DNA of 64,000 nt, taken from contig NZ_JAALFH010000052.1 of NCBI RefSeq assembly GCF_011058255.1, positions 62,001-126,000 on the forward strand, in the 5' to 3' direction. Source of the stretch: Thioalkalivibrio sp. XN8. GTDB taxonomy: Bacteria > Pseudomonadota > Gammaproteobacteria > Steroidobacterales > XN24. Of this stretch, positions 1 through 8,277 are shown piece by piece (position 1 is the stretch's first letter; the number at the start of each line of letters is the position of its first letter). The notes beneath the pieces were generated by a model that had not been told where the DNA came from, searched no databases, and saw nothing but the letters and a program-made list of their open reading frames with translations. The position numbers and the translations under genes were made by a program.

Positions 1-1
1 A

Positions 2-73
2 TGGATCGAGGTGCGCTACGGCGAAGTCGTGGTGCACGACCCGGAGCGCCTGCTCGATCGGACGTCTGATTGA
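2..73 (+). CDS. C-terminal end of an unidentified protein (cut by window edge)
   Basis: An open frame enters from the left edge and stops at the TGA at 71-73. It gives a 23-residue tail ending in RLLDRTSD. The stop is followed only 12 bases later by the end of the minus-strand YidB-like gene, so the two are convergent. Nothing in so short a tail identifies the family. Confidence 0.4.
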   Translation, partial: WIEVRYGEVVVHDPERLLDRTSD

Positions 74-85
74 GCCCGGCCGGGT

Positions 86-607
86 TCAGCGCCCGAACTT
101 GCCGAGCATTCCCATCACGTCGTTGAGCGGGTTGCCGTCGCCGTCGGCATCGAGCATGGCAGCCAGCCCGCCGGCCCGGGCCTGGCTCGCCTGCGGCGCC
201 GCAGCACCCTCCTTGCTCATGTAGCCGGCCACCAGCATGCCGAGCATCGGCAGCATCTGCTTCAGGGTGTTCGCGTCCAGGCCAGTCTGGCCGGCAGCAT
301 TCTGCGCCACCGCGCGGCTGACGTCCTTGGAGCCGAAGATCTGGCCCAGCACCTGGTTGCCGTGCTCCAGGTTGGTCGGCTGGGAGCCGAGGACTTCGTC
401 CATCAGGCCGCTGCCACCCAGCTGGCCGAGCATGTCCAGCAGGCCGCCGGTGCCGCCGGGCTGGGCCCGGGCCTGCTCCTTGAAGCCGCCGAGGATCGCG
501 GGGAGCAGGGCTTCGGCGCCGCTGCGCGCCTGCTGTTCGTCGACACCCAGTTCGCGCGCCACGGCGCCCAGTCCGCCCATCTGCTGCAAAAGATCCGCTA
601 CCTGCAT
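86..607 (-). CDS. DUF937 / YidB-like protein
   Basis: The 173-residue product has no signal peptide or membrane segment and starts at an ATG preceded by a strong GGAGGA ribosome site. It is rich in Gly, Ala, Leu and Met and has the low-complexity helical pattern of the DUF937/YidB family: a leucine-rich start, a repeated LGGSGLMDEVLG-type stretch around residues 60-90, a segment 95-130 resembling the family's second helix pair, and a tail DADGDGNPLNDVMGMLGKFGR. The cellular role of the family is not established; E. coli YidB is shorter (about 130 residues). The product is cytoplasmic by prediction. It is divergent from the zinc peptidase gene, and the about 110 bases between them must hold both promoters. 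Confidence 0.75.
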   Translation of the reverse strand: MQVADLLQQMGGLGAVARELGVDEQQARSGAEALLPAILGGFKEQARAQPGGTGGLLDMLGQLGGSGLMDEVLGSQPTNLEHGNQVLGQIFGSKDVSRAVAQNAAGQTGLDANTLKQMLPMLGMLVAGYMSKEGAAAPQASQARAGGLAAMLDADGDGNPLNDVMGMLGKFGR

Positions 608-718
608 GACCCGTCCTCCGCGTGGAAAGTCGTCGGAGTATAGACGGGCTGCGTGACGGAAAGAAAAACCCTAGACTCGGGCCGACCGGGGCTTGGCGGG
701 CGGGGAGGGAGCCGACGC

Positions 719-1591
719 ATGAAGTGGAAGGGCCGGCGGGGCAGCACAAACGTGGAGGACGCGCGCGGCCGGCGCGTGGCGGCCGGCGTCGGCGGGCTGG
801 GCATGATCCTCAACCTGGTCGGCCGGACATTCGGCATGAAGGGCATCCTCCTGCTGGTCGTGCTCGGCTTCATCGGCTGGCAGCTCGGCCTGGTCGATCC
901 CGCGGCGCTGATGGGCGGCGGCCAGGTGCAGGAGACGGCCTACCAGCCCAGCCCCGAGGAGCAGGAGCGCTTCGAGTTCGTGCGGGTGGTGCTGGCGGAC
1001 ACCGAGGACGTCTGGGCGCGCGAGTTCGAGCGCATCGGACGCCAGTACCAGGAGCCCGAGCTCGTCATCTACCGCCGCCAGTACCCCACCGCCTGCGGCA
1101 TGGGCGACGCGCGCATGGGGCCCTTCTACTGTCCGGCGGACCGCAAGATCTACATCGACCTCTCGTTCTACGACGAGCTGGCCCAGGCCTTCGACGCGCC
1201 GGGCGATTTCGCCCAGGCCTACGTCATCGCCCACGAGGTCGGCCACCACGTGCAGAACCTGCTGGGTATCTCCGAGCAGGTCGCCCGGCTGCGCGGCCGG
1301 CCCGAGTACAACCAGTACTCGGTGCGGCTGGAGCTGCAGGCCGACTACCTGGCCGGCGTGTGGGCGCACCACAACCGCCAGTACCTGGAGCACGGCGACA
1401 TCGAGGAGGCCATGCGCGCCGCCAACCAGATCGGGGACGACGCCATCCAGCAGCGCACCCAGGGCCGGATCGCGCCGCACGCCTTCACCCACGGCACCTC
1501 GGAGCAGCGCATGCGGTGGTTCAACCTCGGGCTCCAGAGCGGCCGGATCGAGGAGGGCGACACCTTCCAGCTGCCGTACGAGCGGCTCTGA
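719..1591 (+). CDS. ypfJ: Putative neutral zinc metallopeptidase (YpfJ family)
   Basis: This 290-residue membrane-anchored protein belongs to the neutral zinc metallopeptidase (YpfJ, PF04228-type) family. The N-terminus (MKWKGRRGSTNVEDARG) is the family signature. One membrane helix spans about residues 42-60, and the rest should be periplasmic. The zinc site is HEVGH at 172-176 (H172, E173, H176) inside AYVIAHEVGHHVQNLLG. Further conserved blocks are ACGMGDARMGPFYCP, with two cysteines, and the family-typical C-terminal SEQRMRWFNLGL. The ATG at 719 was chosen over an upstream in-frame codon at 653 because the protein signature begins there and a GGGAGGGA ribosome site precedes it. A TAGACT box near 672 may be its -10 element. 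Substrate unknown. Confidence 0.88.
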   Translation: MKWKGRRGSTNVEDARGRRVAAGVGGLGMILNLVGRTFGMKGILLLVVLGFIGWQLGLVDPAALMGGGQVQETAYQPSPEEQERFEFVRVVLADTEDVWAREFERIGRQYQEPELVIYRRQYPTACGMGDARMGPFYCPADRKIYIDLSFYDELAQAFDAPGDFAQAYVIAHEVGHHVQNLLGISEQVARLRGRPEYNQYSVRLELQADYLAGVWAHHNRQYLEHGDIEEAMRAANQIGDDAIQQRTQGRIAPHAFTHGTSEQRMRWFNLGLQSGRIEEGDTFQLPYERL

Positions 1592-1609
1592 CGGGGCCGT
1601 GCCGGGTTT

Positions 1610-2644
1610 GTGGAGGCGTATTTTCAACAGCTGACCCTGCCGTGGATCGCCGCCGCATTCTTATTCGCGGGCGCGGTCATCGCGGTGGTCGGCACCGTCC
1701 TCACGGGGCTCGTGGACCGGCTGGCCGACCGGACGCGGCTGGGCGAGGCCATCAGCGGCGGCCTGCTCCTGGGCGCCACCACCTCGCTGCCGGACATCGT
1801 GGTCTCGGCCTCGGCCGCGGCGGCGGGGCACGCGGACCTGGCGGTGAGCAACGCGCTGGGCGGCATCGCGGTGCAGACGGTGTTCCTCGTGGTCGCGGAC
1901 ATGGCCTACCGGCGCGCCAACCTGGAGCATGCCGCGGCCTCGCTCACCAATCTCTTCAGCGCCACGCTGCTGATCGTGCTGCTCGCCACTGCGCTGCTGG
2001 CGGCCACCGGTCCCGACCTGGCGCTGTGGGCGATCCATCCCGCGACGCCGGCCCTGTTCCTGGTCTACCTGCTGGTCCAGCGCATGGCCGCGCGCCATCG
2101 CGAGGAACCCGCGTGGATTCCGGCCGAGACCGGGGAGACGGTGCGCGACGAGCCGGAGGCCCGCAACGTGCGCGCCTCCCTGGCCGGGCTGTGGCTGCGC
2201 TTTGCCGGCGCGGCGCTGACCGTCGCGGCGGCGGGCTACGTGGTGGCGCAAAGCGGCATCGCGCTGACCGAGAAGACCGGCCTCTCCGGCAGCCTGGTCG
2301 GCGTGATGTTCACCGGCTTCGTCACCTCCTGCGCCGAGCTGGTGATCGCGATTGCCGCCGTGCGGCGGGGCGCACTCACGCTGGCGGTCGGCGGGGTGAT
2401 CGGCGGCAACGCCTTCGATGCGCTGCTGATCCCCATCAGCGACATCGCCTACCGCGAGGGCTCCGTGTATCACGCCATCCCGGCGCAGCCGCTGTTCCTC
2501 ATTGGCGTGACCATCCTGATGACCGCCGTGCTGCTGCTGGGGCTGCTGCGACGCCAGCGTCGCGGGATCGGCAACATCGGCTTCGAGGGCGTGCTGGTGC
2601 TGCTGCTGTACGCCCTGATGGTGGCCTACCTGGTCTTCGCCTGA
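1610..2644 (+). CDS. CaCA-family sodium/calcium exchanger-like membrane protein
   Basis: The 344-residue protein has about ten hydrophobic helices in two halves, the layout of the calcium/cation antiporter superfamily. The first alpha-repeat is GATTSLPDIV with the acidic residue D62 (usually Glu in the family). The second is GFVTSCAELV with E243, followed by GGVIGGNAFD. A polar loop at about 160-190 separates the halves. It presumably exchanges Ca2+ or another cation for Na+ or H+ across the inner membrane; the Asp in repeat one may alter ion preference (inference). The start is a GTG at 1610, 18 bases after the peptidase stop, so the two may be co-transcribed. Confidence 0.78.
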   Translation: MEAYFQQLTLPWIAAAFLFAGAVIAVVGTVLTGLVDRLADRTRLGEAISGGLLLGATTSLPDIVVSASAAAAGHADLAVSNALGGIAVQTVFLVVADMAYRRANLEHAAASLTNLFSATLLIVLLATALLAATGPDLALWAIHPATPALFLVYLLVQRMAARHREEPAWIPAETGETVRDEPEARNVRASLAGLWLRFAGAALTVAAAGYVVAQSGIALTEKTGLSGSLVGVMFTGFVTSCAELVIAIAAVRRGALTLAVGGVIGGNAFDALLIPISDIAYREGSVYHAIPAQPLFLIGVTILMTAVLLLGLLRRQRRGIGNIGFEGVLVLLLYALMVAYLVFA

Positions 2645-2656
2645 CCCTGCGGGTCG

Positions 2657-3100
2657 TCAAGCGCTGGAAGCCCGAGCAGCCCCAGGACGGGAGCTGAGCC
2701 CCGCGATCGCCGTGGCGATGGCTTCCAGCTGATCCGGGCCCCAGTCTGCCGCCGGCGGCAGGTTGCCCCACACCACCCCCGGCCAGCACGGGTCATCGGG
2801 CCGGCGCCCGATGACGTGGACGTGAAGCTGGGGAACCAGGTTGCCGATGGCGGCGACGTTGACCTTCTTGGCGCCGTGCGCAGCCTTGAGATAGCGGGCG
2901 AGCGTGTCGATCTCCGCATCGAGCATGCGGCGGTCGGCAGCGTCGAGCTCGTACAGCTCGGTGGCCTCGCCATGCACCTCGGGCACGAGGATCAGCCAGG
3001 GCAACGACGCATTGCGGTACAGCAGCACCCGGCTCAGGGCGAACCGGCCGATGCTGTGGCAGTCCGCCTGCAGCCGCGGGTGCAGCTCGAATCCGGCCAT
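2657..3100 (-). CDS. HIT domain protein
   Basis: This 147-residue histidine-triad protein is a nucleotide hydrolase/transferase-type enzyme. The triad appears as PQLHVHVIGR near residues 95-104, the Q-x-H-x-H form in which the first His is replaced by Gln, as in several bacterial HIT proteins. The N-terminal part, FALSRVLLYRNASLPWLILVP, matches the start of the HIT fold. ATG 3100 was chosen because upstream in-frame codons fall inside the neighbouring lipoprotein gene and encode no HIT sequence. The gene lies 10 bases downstream of the NlpE/HslJ-like gene on the same strand, so co-transcription is likely. Substrate cannot be told from sequence. Confidence 0.88.
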   Translation of the reverse strand: MAGFELHPRLQADCHSIGRFALSRVLLYRNASLPWLILVPEVHGEATELYELDAADRRMLDAEIDTLARYLKAAHGAKKVNVAAIGNLVPQLHVHVIGRRPDDPCWPGVVWGNLPPAADWGPDQLEAIATAIAGLSSRPGAARASSA

Positions 3101-3110
3101 CGCCGCCGCG

Positions 3111-4238
3111 TTACTCCGGCACCACTTCGGACTGCACCACCAGGTCCAGCACGTAGAGGGCCCCGTCGCCGAACCGGTCGACCCGTAGCACGTTGCGGAT
3201 CCCGGCCTCGTGCGCATAGCCCTGGATCTCCGCGGCGAAGGGTTGCCACTCGGCGGGCTCGCCCACGGGGAGGCCCTGCTCGTCGAAAACCAGCTCCCGC
3301 ACCTGCAGGCAGCGCCCGTCGGCCCGCGCGGAGCCTTCGCAGGCCACGGTCTGCGGCGCGACCTCGAGGAACAGTCTCGTCGGCGCGCCGAAGCGGGCCG
3401 TCGGCGTCAGCTCCCCGCTCAGCAGCAGCGCCTCGCCGGTGCCGGCGAGCAGCGCCAGCGTCGGCTGCGGCCCCGGCACCAGCACCGTCGCCAGCGGCTC
3501 GGCCAGCAGCGCCCCGAGCGCCGCATCCGCCGCCATCAGCGGCGGCGGGCAGGCCATCATCGTGCTCATCGCCCCGGTCACGGCGAGCATCCCGTTCTCG
3601 TCGATCCCGAACGCGCCGCGCAGGCCGTTGCAGCCTCCCTGCGCGTGCAGGCGGTTACCGGCGAACCCGAACACGAAGGCGCGCTCGGGGTCGGGGAACA
3701 GCGCCTCGAGGCGCTGGTTGCCCGCATCGACGGCGTTCACCAGCGTCCAGCGATGGTCTTCGAGGACCTGGCCCAGGCCGGGCTCGCCGGTGCGCCAGTC
3801 GGCGCCGGCCAGCGGCAGCACGGCGTCGGTCCGGCCCCAGGCCGGCTGCGTCTGGCCGGGGTCGAGCCGCAACAGCCGCCCCTCGCCGACTGCGAAGCGC
3901 TGCGGTTCGCCCTCGCCGGCCAGCACGATGATGTTGCCGCCGGGCTCCCACTCGAACCGTCCCTGCGCCATCACGGGCGTGGCGCCGCTCGCCAGGCGCC
4001 GCGTGAAGAGCTCGAAGCTGCCGTCCTGTGCCAGCGTCAGCCGGGTGTGGACCCCGGCGCAATCCGCGCACGCGAGCACGCCCTCGTAGGTGCCCGCCCA
4101 GTCGAGCGCGTTACGGCTGGTGTGCATGTCGGGCGCGGGGGCCGGGGCGGGCGCCGCGGCCGGAGCGGGGGCAGCCGCCTGCTCGGGCTGGCAGCCCAGC
4201 AGCGTCGCGGCCAGGAAAAGGACGGGGAGGTATCGCAT
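3111..4238 (-). CDS. NlpE-like / META (HslJ)-like / DUF4377 lipoprotein
   Basis: The 375-residue lipoprotein has the lipobox LLGC at C16 and an Ala/Pro-rich linker (about 18-36). The first domain, about 45-150, resembles the NlpE N-terminal fold, with the C57-x-x-C60 motif in GVLACADC and GTYEG ahead of it. The second, about 155-265, is META/HslJ-like: W-T-L-V near its start, then GGCNGLRGAF and STMMACPPP. The last about 100 residues, with LFLEVAPQTVACEG and GRCLQVRE, resemble DUF4377, the domain often found behind META domains. NlpE senses envelope stress and copper in enterics; whether this fusion signals is unknown. Outer-membrane location is expected. A GGGGAGG ribosome site precedes the ATG. 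Confidence 0.82.
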   Translation of the reverse strand: MRYLPVLFLAATLLGCQPEQAAAPAPAAAPAPAPAPDMHTSRNALDWAGTYEGVLACADCAGVHTRLTLAQDGSFELFTRRLASGATPVMAQGRFEWEPGGNIIVLAGEGEPQRFAVGEGRLLRLDPGQTQPAWGRTDAVLPLAGADWRTGEPGLGQVLEDHRWTLVNAVDAGNQRLEALFPDPERAFVFGFAGNRLHAQGGCNGLRGAFGIDENGMLAVTGAMSTMMACPPPLMAADAALGALLAEPLATVLVPGPQPTLALLAGTGEALLLSGELTPTARFGAPTRLFLEVAPQTVACEGSARADGRCLQVRELVFDEQGLPVGEPAEWQPFAAEIQGYAHEAGIRNVLRVDRFGDGALYVLDLVVQSEVVPE

Positions 4239-4342
4239 GGCGGTTGGTATCCCTGCTGTTCATCACGCTGACGGAACTCTAGCAGGGCTGGCAGGGAATC
4301 ATCAGGGAATTCTCATGCCAGAAACGCATCGGGGCGGAAGCT

Positions 4343-4357
4343 AAAAAGCATTAGACG
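4343..4357 (+). promoter_or_regulatory. A-tract/ATTAGAC element upstream of arcD
   Basis: AAAAAGCATTAGACG lies about 90 bases before the arcD start. The same AAAA-n-n-ATTAGAC core, in the same orientation relative to the gene, occurs before the genes starting at 19202 (minus), 33165 and 43586. In the last two, TAGACA forms a good -35 hexamer 18 bases before GATACT. Here the matching -10 (around 4376) is poor, so promoter activity is only a suggestion. Confidence 0.35.
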
Positions 4358-4383
4358 CAACGGGAAGCGGTAAGCAACTTTAG

Positions 4384-4400
4384 GGGCCGACCCACGGCCC
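4384..4400 (+). other. Small perfect inverted repeat in the arcD leader
   Basis: GGGCCG and CGGCCC are separated by a 5-base loop, giving a 6-bp all-GC hairpin 45 bases before the arcD start. No T-run follows, so it is not a normal terminator. It could be a leader-RNA structure or chance in a GC-rich region. Confidence 0.3.
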
Positions 4401-4444
4401 TGGCCTCCGCGTGCTGCCGGGCCTCGAGCAGAAGGCAGCTGCCG

Positions 4445-5878
4445 ATGTCAGCATCGACCGTACAGAAACTCGCCCTTCCCGCGCTGGTCGCGATGGTCGT
4501 CGGCTCGATGGTCGGGTCCGGCATCTTCACGCTGCCGTCGCGCTTTGCTGCGGCCACCGGCGTCTACGGCGCGCTGATTGCCTGGGTGATCGCGGGCGGC
4601 GGCATGCTGATGCTCGGCTTCGTATTCCAGTCGCTGGCGCAGCGCAAGCCCGACATCGACTCCGGCATCTTCGCCTACGCCAAGTACGGCTTCGGCGAAT
4701 ACTGGGGCTTCGCCGCGGCGATCGGCTTCTGGCTCGGCACCTGCGTCGGCAACGTGTCCTACTGGGTGCTGATCAAGTCCACGCTCGGGGCCTTCTTCCC
4801 GGTGTTCGGCGACGGCAACACGCTCACCGCCGTGCTGGTGGCCTCGGCGCTGGTGTGGGGCTTCCACTTCCTTATCCTGCGCGGCGTGCAGGGCGCGGCC
4901 GGCATCAACAAGATCGTCACCATCGCCAAGATCGTGCCGCTGCTGGTGTTCATCGTGGTGCTGCTGTTCCACTTCGACCCCAAGATCTTCGCCGACAACC
5001 TGGTGGGCGGCGGGGCCGATGCCTCCTACGACACCATCTGGCAGCAGGTCCGCCGCACCATGCTGGTGACGGTGTTCGTCTTCATCGGCATCGAGGCGGC
5101 GAGCGTCTACTCGCGCTACGCCCGCGACCGCGCGGACGTCGGCCGGGCCACCGTGATCGGGTTTTTCATCGTCATTGCGCTGCTGGTGGCGGTCACCGTG
5201 CTGTCCTTCGGCGTGCTGCCGCGGGCCGAGATCGCCACCATGCGCGCTCCCTCGGTGGCCGGCGTGATGGAGAGCATGGTCGGGCCGTGGGGCGCCAAGT
5301 TCATTAGCGCCGGGCTGATCGTCTCCGTGCTCGGCGCCTACCTGGCCTGGTCGCTGCTGGCGGCCGAAGTGCCTTACCTGGCGGCGAAGTACGGCCTGTT
5401 CCCGAAGTACTTCGAAGAGACCAATGACGCCAAGGTGCCCAAGAACTCGCTGCTGCTGACCAACCTCGTGGTGCAGGCCTTCCTCATCATCACGATGTTC
5501 ACGCAGTATGCCTTCGTGGTCGCGCTCGAGCTGACCAGCGCGCTGACGCTGATCCCCTACCTGCTGGTGGCCGCCTACGGCCTGAAGCTGGCGTGGACCG
5601 GCGAAACCTACGAGCGGGACCCGGGGCTGCGCAAGAAAGAGCTCGTCATCGCCGGGGTGGCGACCTTCTACGCCCTGCTGATGATCTATGCCGGCGGCCT
5701 GAAGTACATCCTGCTGTCGGCCCTGATCTACCTGCCGTCGACGGTGCTGTACTACCGCGCCCGCTCCTCGATGAACCTGCCCGTGTTCGCCAAGAGCGAG
5801 GCCGTCCTGTTCGGCGTGATCGTCCTCGGTGCGGTGATCGCGATCTGGTCGCTGGCCACCGGGCAGATCACGATCTGA
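4445..5878 (+). CDS. arcD: Arginine/ornithine-type antiporter, APC basic amino-acid family
   Basis: This 477-residue inner-membrane protein has about twelve helices and the length of ArcD-type basic amino-acid antiporters. It opens with the APC signature VVGSMVGSGIFTLPSRF (about residues 18-34). Later family blocks include QSLAQRKPDIDSGIFAYA and AWSLLAAEVPYLAAK. AGAAGG lies 9 bases before the ATG. The arginine deiminase gene follows 27 bases downstream, a pairing that supports arginine import with export of a product (ornithine in the classic pathway). No ornithine transcarbamylase or carbamate kinase gene is adjacent, so the exchanged product here could be citrulline instead (inference). Confidence 0.88.
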   Translation: MSASTVQKLALPALVAMVVGSMVGSGIFTLPSRFAAATGVYGALIAWVIAGGGMLMLGFVFQSLAQRKPDIDSGIFAYAKYGFGEYWGFAAAIGFWLGTCVGNVSYWVLIKSTLGAFFPVFGDGNTLTAVLVASALVWGFHFLILRGVQGAAGINKIVTIAKIVPLLVFIVVLLFHFDPKIFADNLVGGGADASYDTIWQQVRRTMLVTVFVFIGIEAASVYSRYARDRADVGRATVIGFFIVIALLVAVTVLSFGVLPRAEIATMRAPSVAGVMESMVGPWGAKFISAGLIVSVLGAYLAWSLLAAEVPYLAAKYGLFPKYFEETNDAKVPKNSLLLTNLVVQAFLIITMFTQYAFVVALELTSALTLIPYLLVAAYGLKLAWTGETYERDPGLRKKELVIAGVATFYALLMIYAGGLKYILLSALIYLPSTVLYYRARSSMNLPVFAKSEAVLFGVIVLGAVIAIWSLATGQITI

Positions 5879-5905
5879 ATGAACTGCTGCAAGGGAGCAA
5901 GCGAC

Positions 5906-7159
5906 ATGACCGACCAGAACCCCGCCTTCGGCGTCCACTCGGAGGTCGGCCAGCTCCGCCTCGTGATGGTCTGCGCGCCGGGCCGCGCCCACCTGCGCCT
6001 GACCCCGTCGAACAACGACCGGCTGCTGTTCGACGACGTCATCTGGGTCGAGACCGCCAAGCGCGACCACTTCGACTTCATCCAGAAGATGCGCGACCGC
6101 GGCGTCGAAGTGATCGAAATGCACAACATGCTCGCCGAGACGGTGGCCGTCCCGGAGGCGAAACAGTGGATCCTCGACAACCAGGTCACGCCCAACGAGG
6201 TCGGCGTGAGCCTGATGGCCGAGACCCGTGCCTACCTCGAGTCGCTGGCGGACCGTGAGCTCGCCGAGACGCTGATCGGCGGCCTCTCCACCTACGACGT
6301 GCCGGACGACTTTGGCGGCGAGAAGCTCAAGCTGGTGCGCGAGGCGAACTCGGGCGTGGCCGAGTACCTGCTGCCGCCGCTGCCGAACACCCTCTACACC
6401 CGCGACACCACCTGCTGGATCTACGGCGGCGTGACGCTGAACCCGCTGTTCTGGCCGGCCCGGCACGAAGAGACCATCCTGGCCACCGCGATCTACAAGT
6501 TCCACCCGCGCTTCGCCGGCAAGGTGAAAGTGTGGTGGGGCGACCCGACCCGGCACTGGGGCCTGTCCACCTTCGAGGGCGGCGACATCATGCCCGTCGG
6601 CAAGGGCGTCGTGCTGATGGGCATGAGCGAGCGCACCTCGCGCCAGGCCATCGAGCAGGTGTCGCAGGCCCTGTTCGCGCAGGGCGCGGCCGAGCGGGTG
6701 ATCATCTGCGCCATGCCGAAGCTGCGCGCCGCCATGCACCTGGACACGGTGTTCACCTTCGCGGACCGCGACTGCGTGCTGCAGTACCCGGACATCATGG
6801 ACCACGTCCAGACCTTCTCCGTGTATCCCGCGGACGGGCCGGGCGGCATCGAGGTGCGCAAGGACCAGGGCCGCTTTGCCGAGGTGGTCGGCCGGGCGCT
6901 CGGCGTGAAGAAGATGCGCATCATCGAGACCGGCGGCAACGACTACATGCGCGAGCGCACCCAGTGGGACAGCGGCGCGAACCTGGTGTGCGCCGCGCCC
7001 GGCGTGGTGTTCGCCTACGACCGCAACACCTACACCAACACACTGCTGCGCAAGGCCGGCATCGAAGTCATCACCATCGACGGTTCGGAGCTCGGCCGCG
7101 GCCGGGGTGGCGGCCATTGCATGACCTGCCCGATCATCCGCGACCCGGTCGATTTCTGA
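5906..7159 (+). CDS. arcA: Arginine deiminase
   Basis: The 417-residue enzyme hydrolyses L-arginine to citrulline and ammonia in the cytoplasm. The catalytic residues known for arginine deiminases fall where expected: E224 in TFEGGD, H278 and D280 in MHLDTVF, and the nucleophile C408 in [17 protein letters not shown] near the N-terminus is also characteristic. ATG 5906 was chosen because an AAGGGAG ribosome site sits just before it and homologous sequence begins there, not at the in-frame ATG at 5879. It forms a two-gene unit with arcD. Without neighbouring arcB or arcC, the gene may serve acid or ammonia balance or nitrogen supply more than ATP formation. Confidence 0.95.
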   Translation: MTDQNPAFGVHSEVGQLRLVMVCAPGRAHLRLTPSNNDRLLFDDVIWVETAKRDHFDFIQKMRDRGVEVIEMHNMLAETVAVPEAKQWILDNQVTPNEVGVSLMAETRAYLESLADRELAETLIGGLSTYDVPDDFGGEKLKLVREANSGVAEYLLPPLPNTLYTRDTTCWIYGGVTLNPLFWPARHEETILATAIYKFHPRFAGKVKVWWGDPTRHWGLSTFEGGDIMPVGKGVVLMGMSERTSRQAIEQVSQALFAQGAAERVIICAMPKLRAAMHLDTVFTFADRDCVLQYPDIMDHVQTFSVYPADGPGGIEVRKDQGRFAEVVGRALGVKKMRIIETGGNDYMRERTQWDSGANLVCAAPGVVFAYDRNTYTNTLLRKAGIEVITIDGSELGRGRGGGHCMTCPIIRDPVDF

Positions 7160-7162
7160 TCG

Positions 7163-8269
7163 ATGCGGGCGATACCCGCGCTGGCGATGCTGCTGGTCCT
7201 GGCGCTGCCGGGCGCTGCTGCCGCCGACGCGGGGCCGGGCGCCGCATATCTCGAGCGTGGCCTCGCGTACCTCGCGCAGGGCGAGTACGCCCGCGCGGTG
7301 CTGGAGTTCGAACAGGTGCTGCAGCTCGAGTACCTCGGGACGGACGCGCGCGAAAGGGCCGAGGCCTACGCTGAGGTCGCCCGGCGCAACCGGCGCGGCG
7401 AGCGCCTGGGCTTCTCCAGCTTCGCCCAGGCGGGGCTGGGTTACTACCGCGAGAACACGACCGATAGCACCCGGGCGTCGGGCGCCGACCCGGCCCGCGA
7501 TCCCTTCGTGCTGGCGCGGCTCAATGGCGGGGCGACGTATCTGCCGGGGAACGACTGGTCACTCGACGGCAGCCTGGACTACCGCTTCCGCTACTACGAC
7601 GCGGCCGACCGGCGCAACGACAGCGACCTGCGCTGGAACGGCTCGGCCCGGCGCGCGCTGGACGGGGGCAGTGCAGCCGTCGGCGCCCGCGGCCGGACCA
7701 GCTACCGGGGCAACGGCCGCTATCGCAACGACTTCGGGGTGTTCGTCAGCCGCAGCTACCTGCTGGACAGCGACCACGGCATTGAGGCCACGGCCGACCT
7801 GCGGCGGCGGCAATACCCGTCGAGCCTGGCCGAGCGGAATCGCACGAATGCCGGCCTGGAGGTGAGCTGGACCCGGGCCGAGCGCGACGGTCGCGGGTCG
7901 CTCAGCATCAATGCCGGCCTTGGCTACGAGTGGCGCCGCAGCAGCGCACCGGATGGCGACGCGACCATCTACGGCGCCTCGGTGCACTGGGGCAGGGACC
8001 TGGGGGATTCGGCCTCGGTGTTCCTCTTCGGCTGGTACGAGCACAACGGCTTCCACGACGACCGGGTGCTGTATGACGAGACCGAGGCCCCGGTGGGCGC
8101 GAAGACCCGGGCCGACGACCTGTTCGAGTTCGGCGGCGGGCTGGTCTACCGGCTGGGCGGGGGCTGGACCGTGCGCCCGGAGATCCTGTACATCCGCGAC
8201 GAGAGCAACACGCTCTGGGGCAACTATTCCTCGACCGAGCTCTGGGTCGCTGTCCGGCGCGTGTTCTAG
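7163..8269 (+). CDS. TPR-containing outer-membrane beta-barrel protein
   Basis: The 368-residue protein begins with a signal peptide (MRAIPALAMLLVLALPGAAAA), then a single TPR-like segment at about 28-62 (YLERGLAYLAQGEYARAVLEFEQVL). The rest is an amphipathic beta-strand region of about 290 residues ending in Phe, the usual C-terminal signal for BAM-assembled barrels. A short TPR module before a barrel is reminiscent of Slam/DUF560 proteins, but this protein is shorter and I cannot assign it to that family with confidence. It starts 3 bases after the arcA stop with no clear ribosome site, so coupling to arcDA is possible. Function unknown. Confidence 0.65.
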   Translation: MRAIPALAMLLVLALPGAAAADAGPGAAYLERGLAYLAQGEYARAVLEFEQVLQLEYLGTDARERAEAYAEVARRNRRGERLGFSSFAQAGLGYYRENTTDSTRASGADPARDPFVLARLNGGATYLPGNDWSLDGSLDYRFRYYDAADRRNDSDLRWNGSARRALDGGSAAVGARGRTSYRGNGRYRNDFGVFVSRSYLLDSDHGIEATADLRRRQYPSSLAERNRTNAGLEVSWTRAERDGRGSLSINAGLGYEWRRSSAPDGDATIYGASVHWGRDLGDSASVFLFGWYEHNGFHDDRVLYDETEAPVGAKTRADDLFEFGGGLVYRLGGGWTVRPEILYIRDESNTLWGNYSSTELWVAVRRVF

Positions 8270-8277
8270 CCGGCTAG
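8266..8277. repeat. 12-bp palindrome spanning two convergent stop codons
   Basis: CTAGCCGGCTAG reads the same on both strands and contains the TAG stop of the plus-strand barrel gene and the TAG stop of the minus-strand CDF gene. It is a compact convergent junction with no T-tract and is probably not a terminator by itself. Confidence 0.4.

Noticed and set aside
4448-7117. 889-codon open frame on the minus strand opposite arcD and arcA
   Set aside because: His/Gly/Arg-rich translation with no domain; it is the mirror of two well-identified genes in high-GC DNA.
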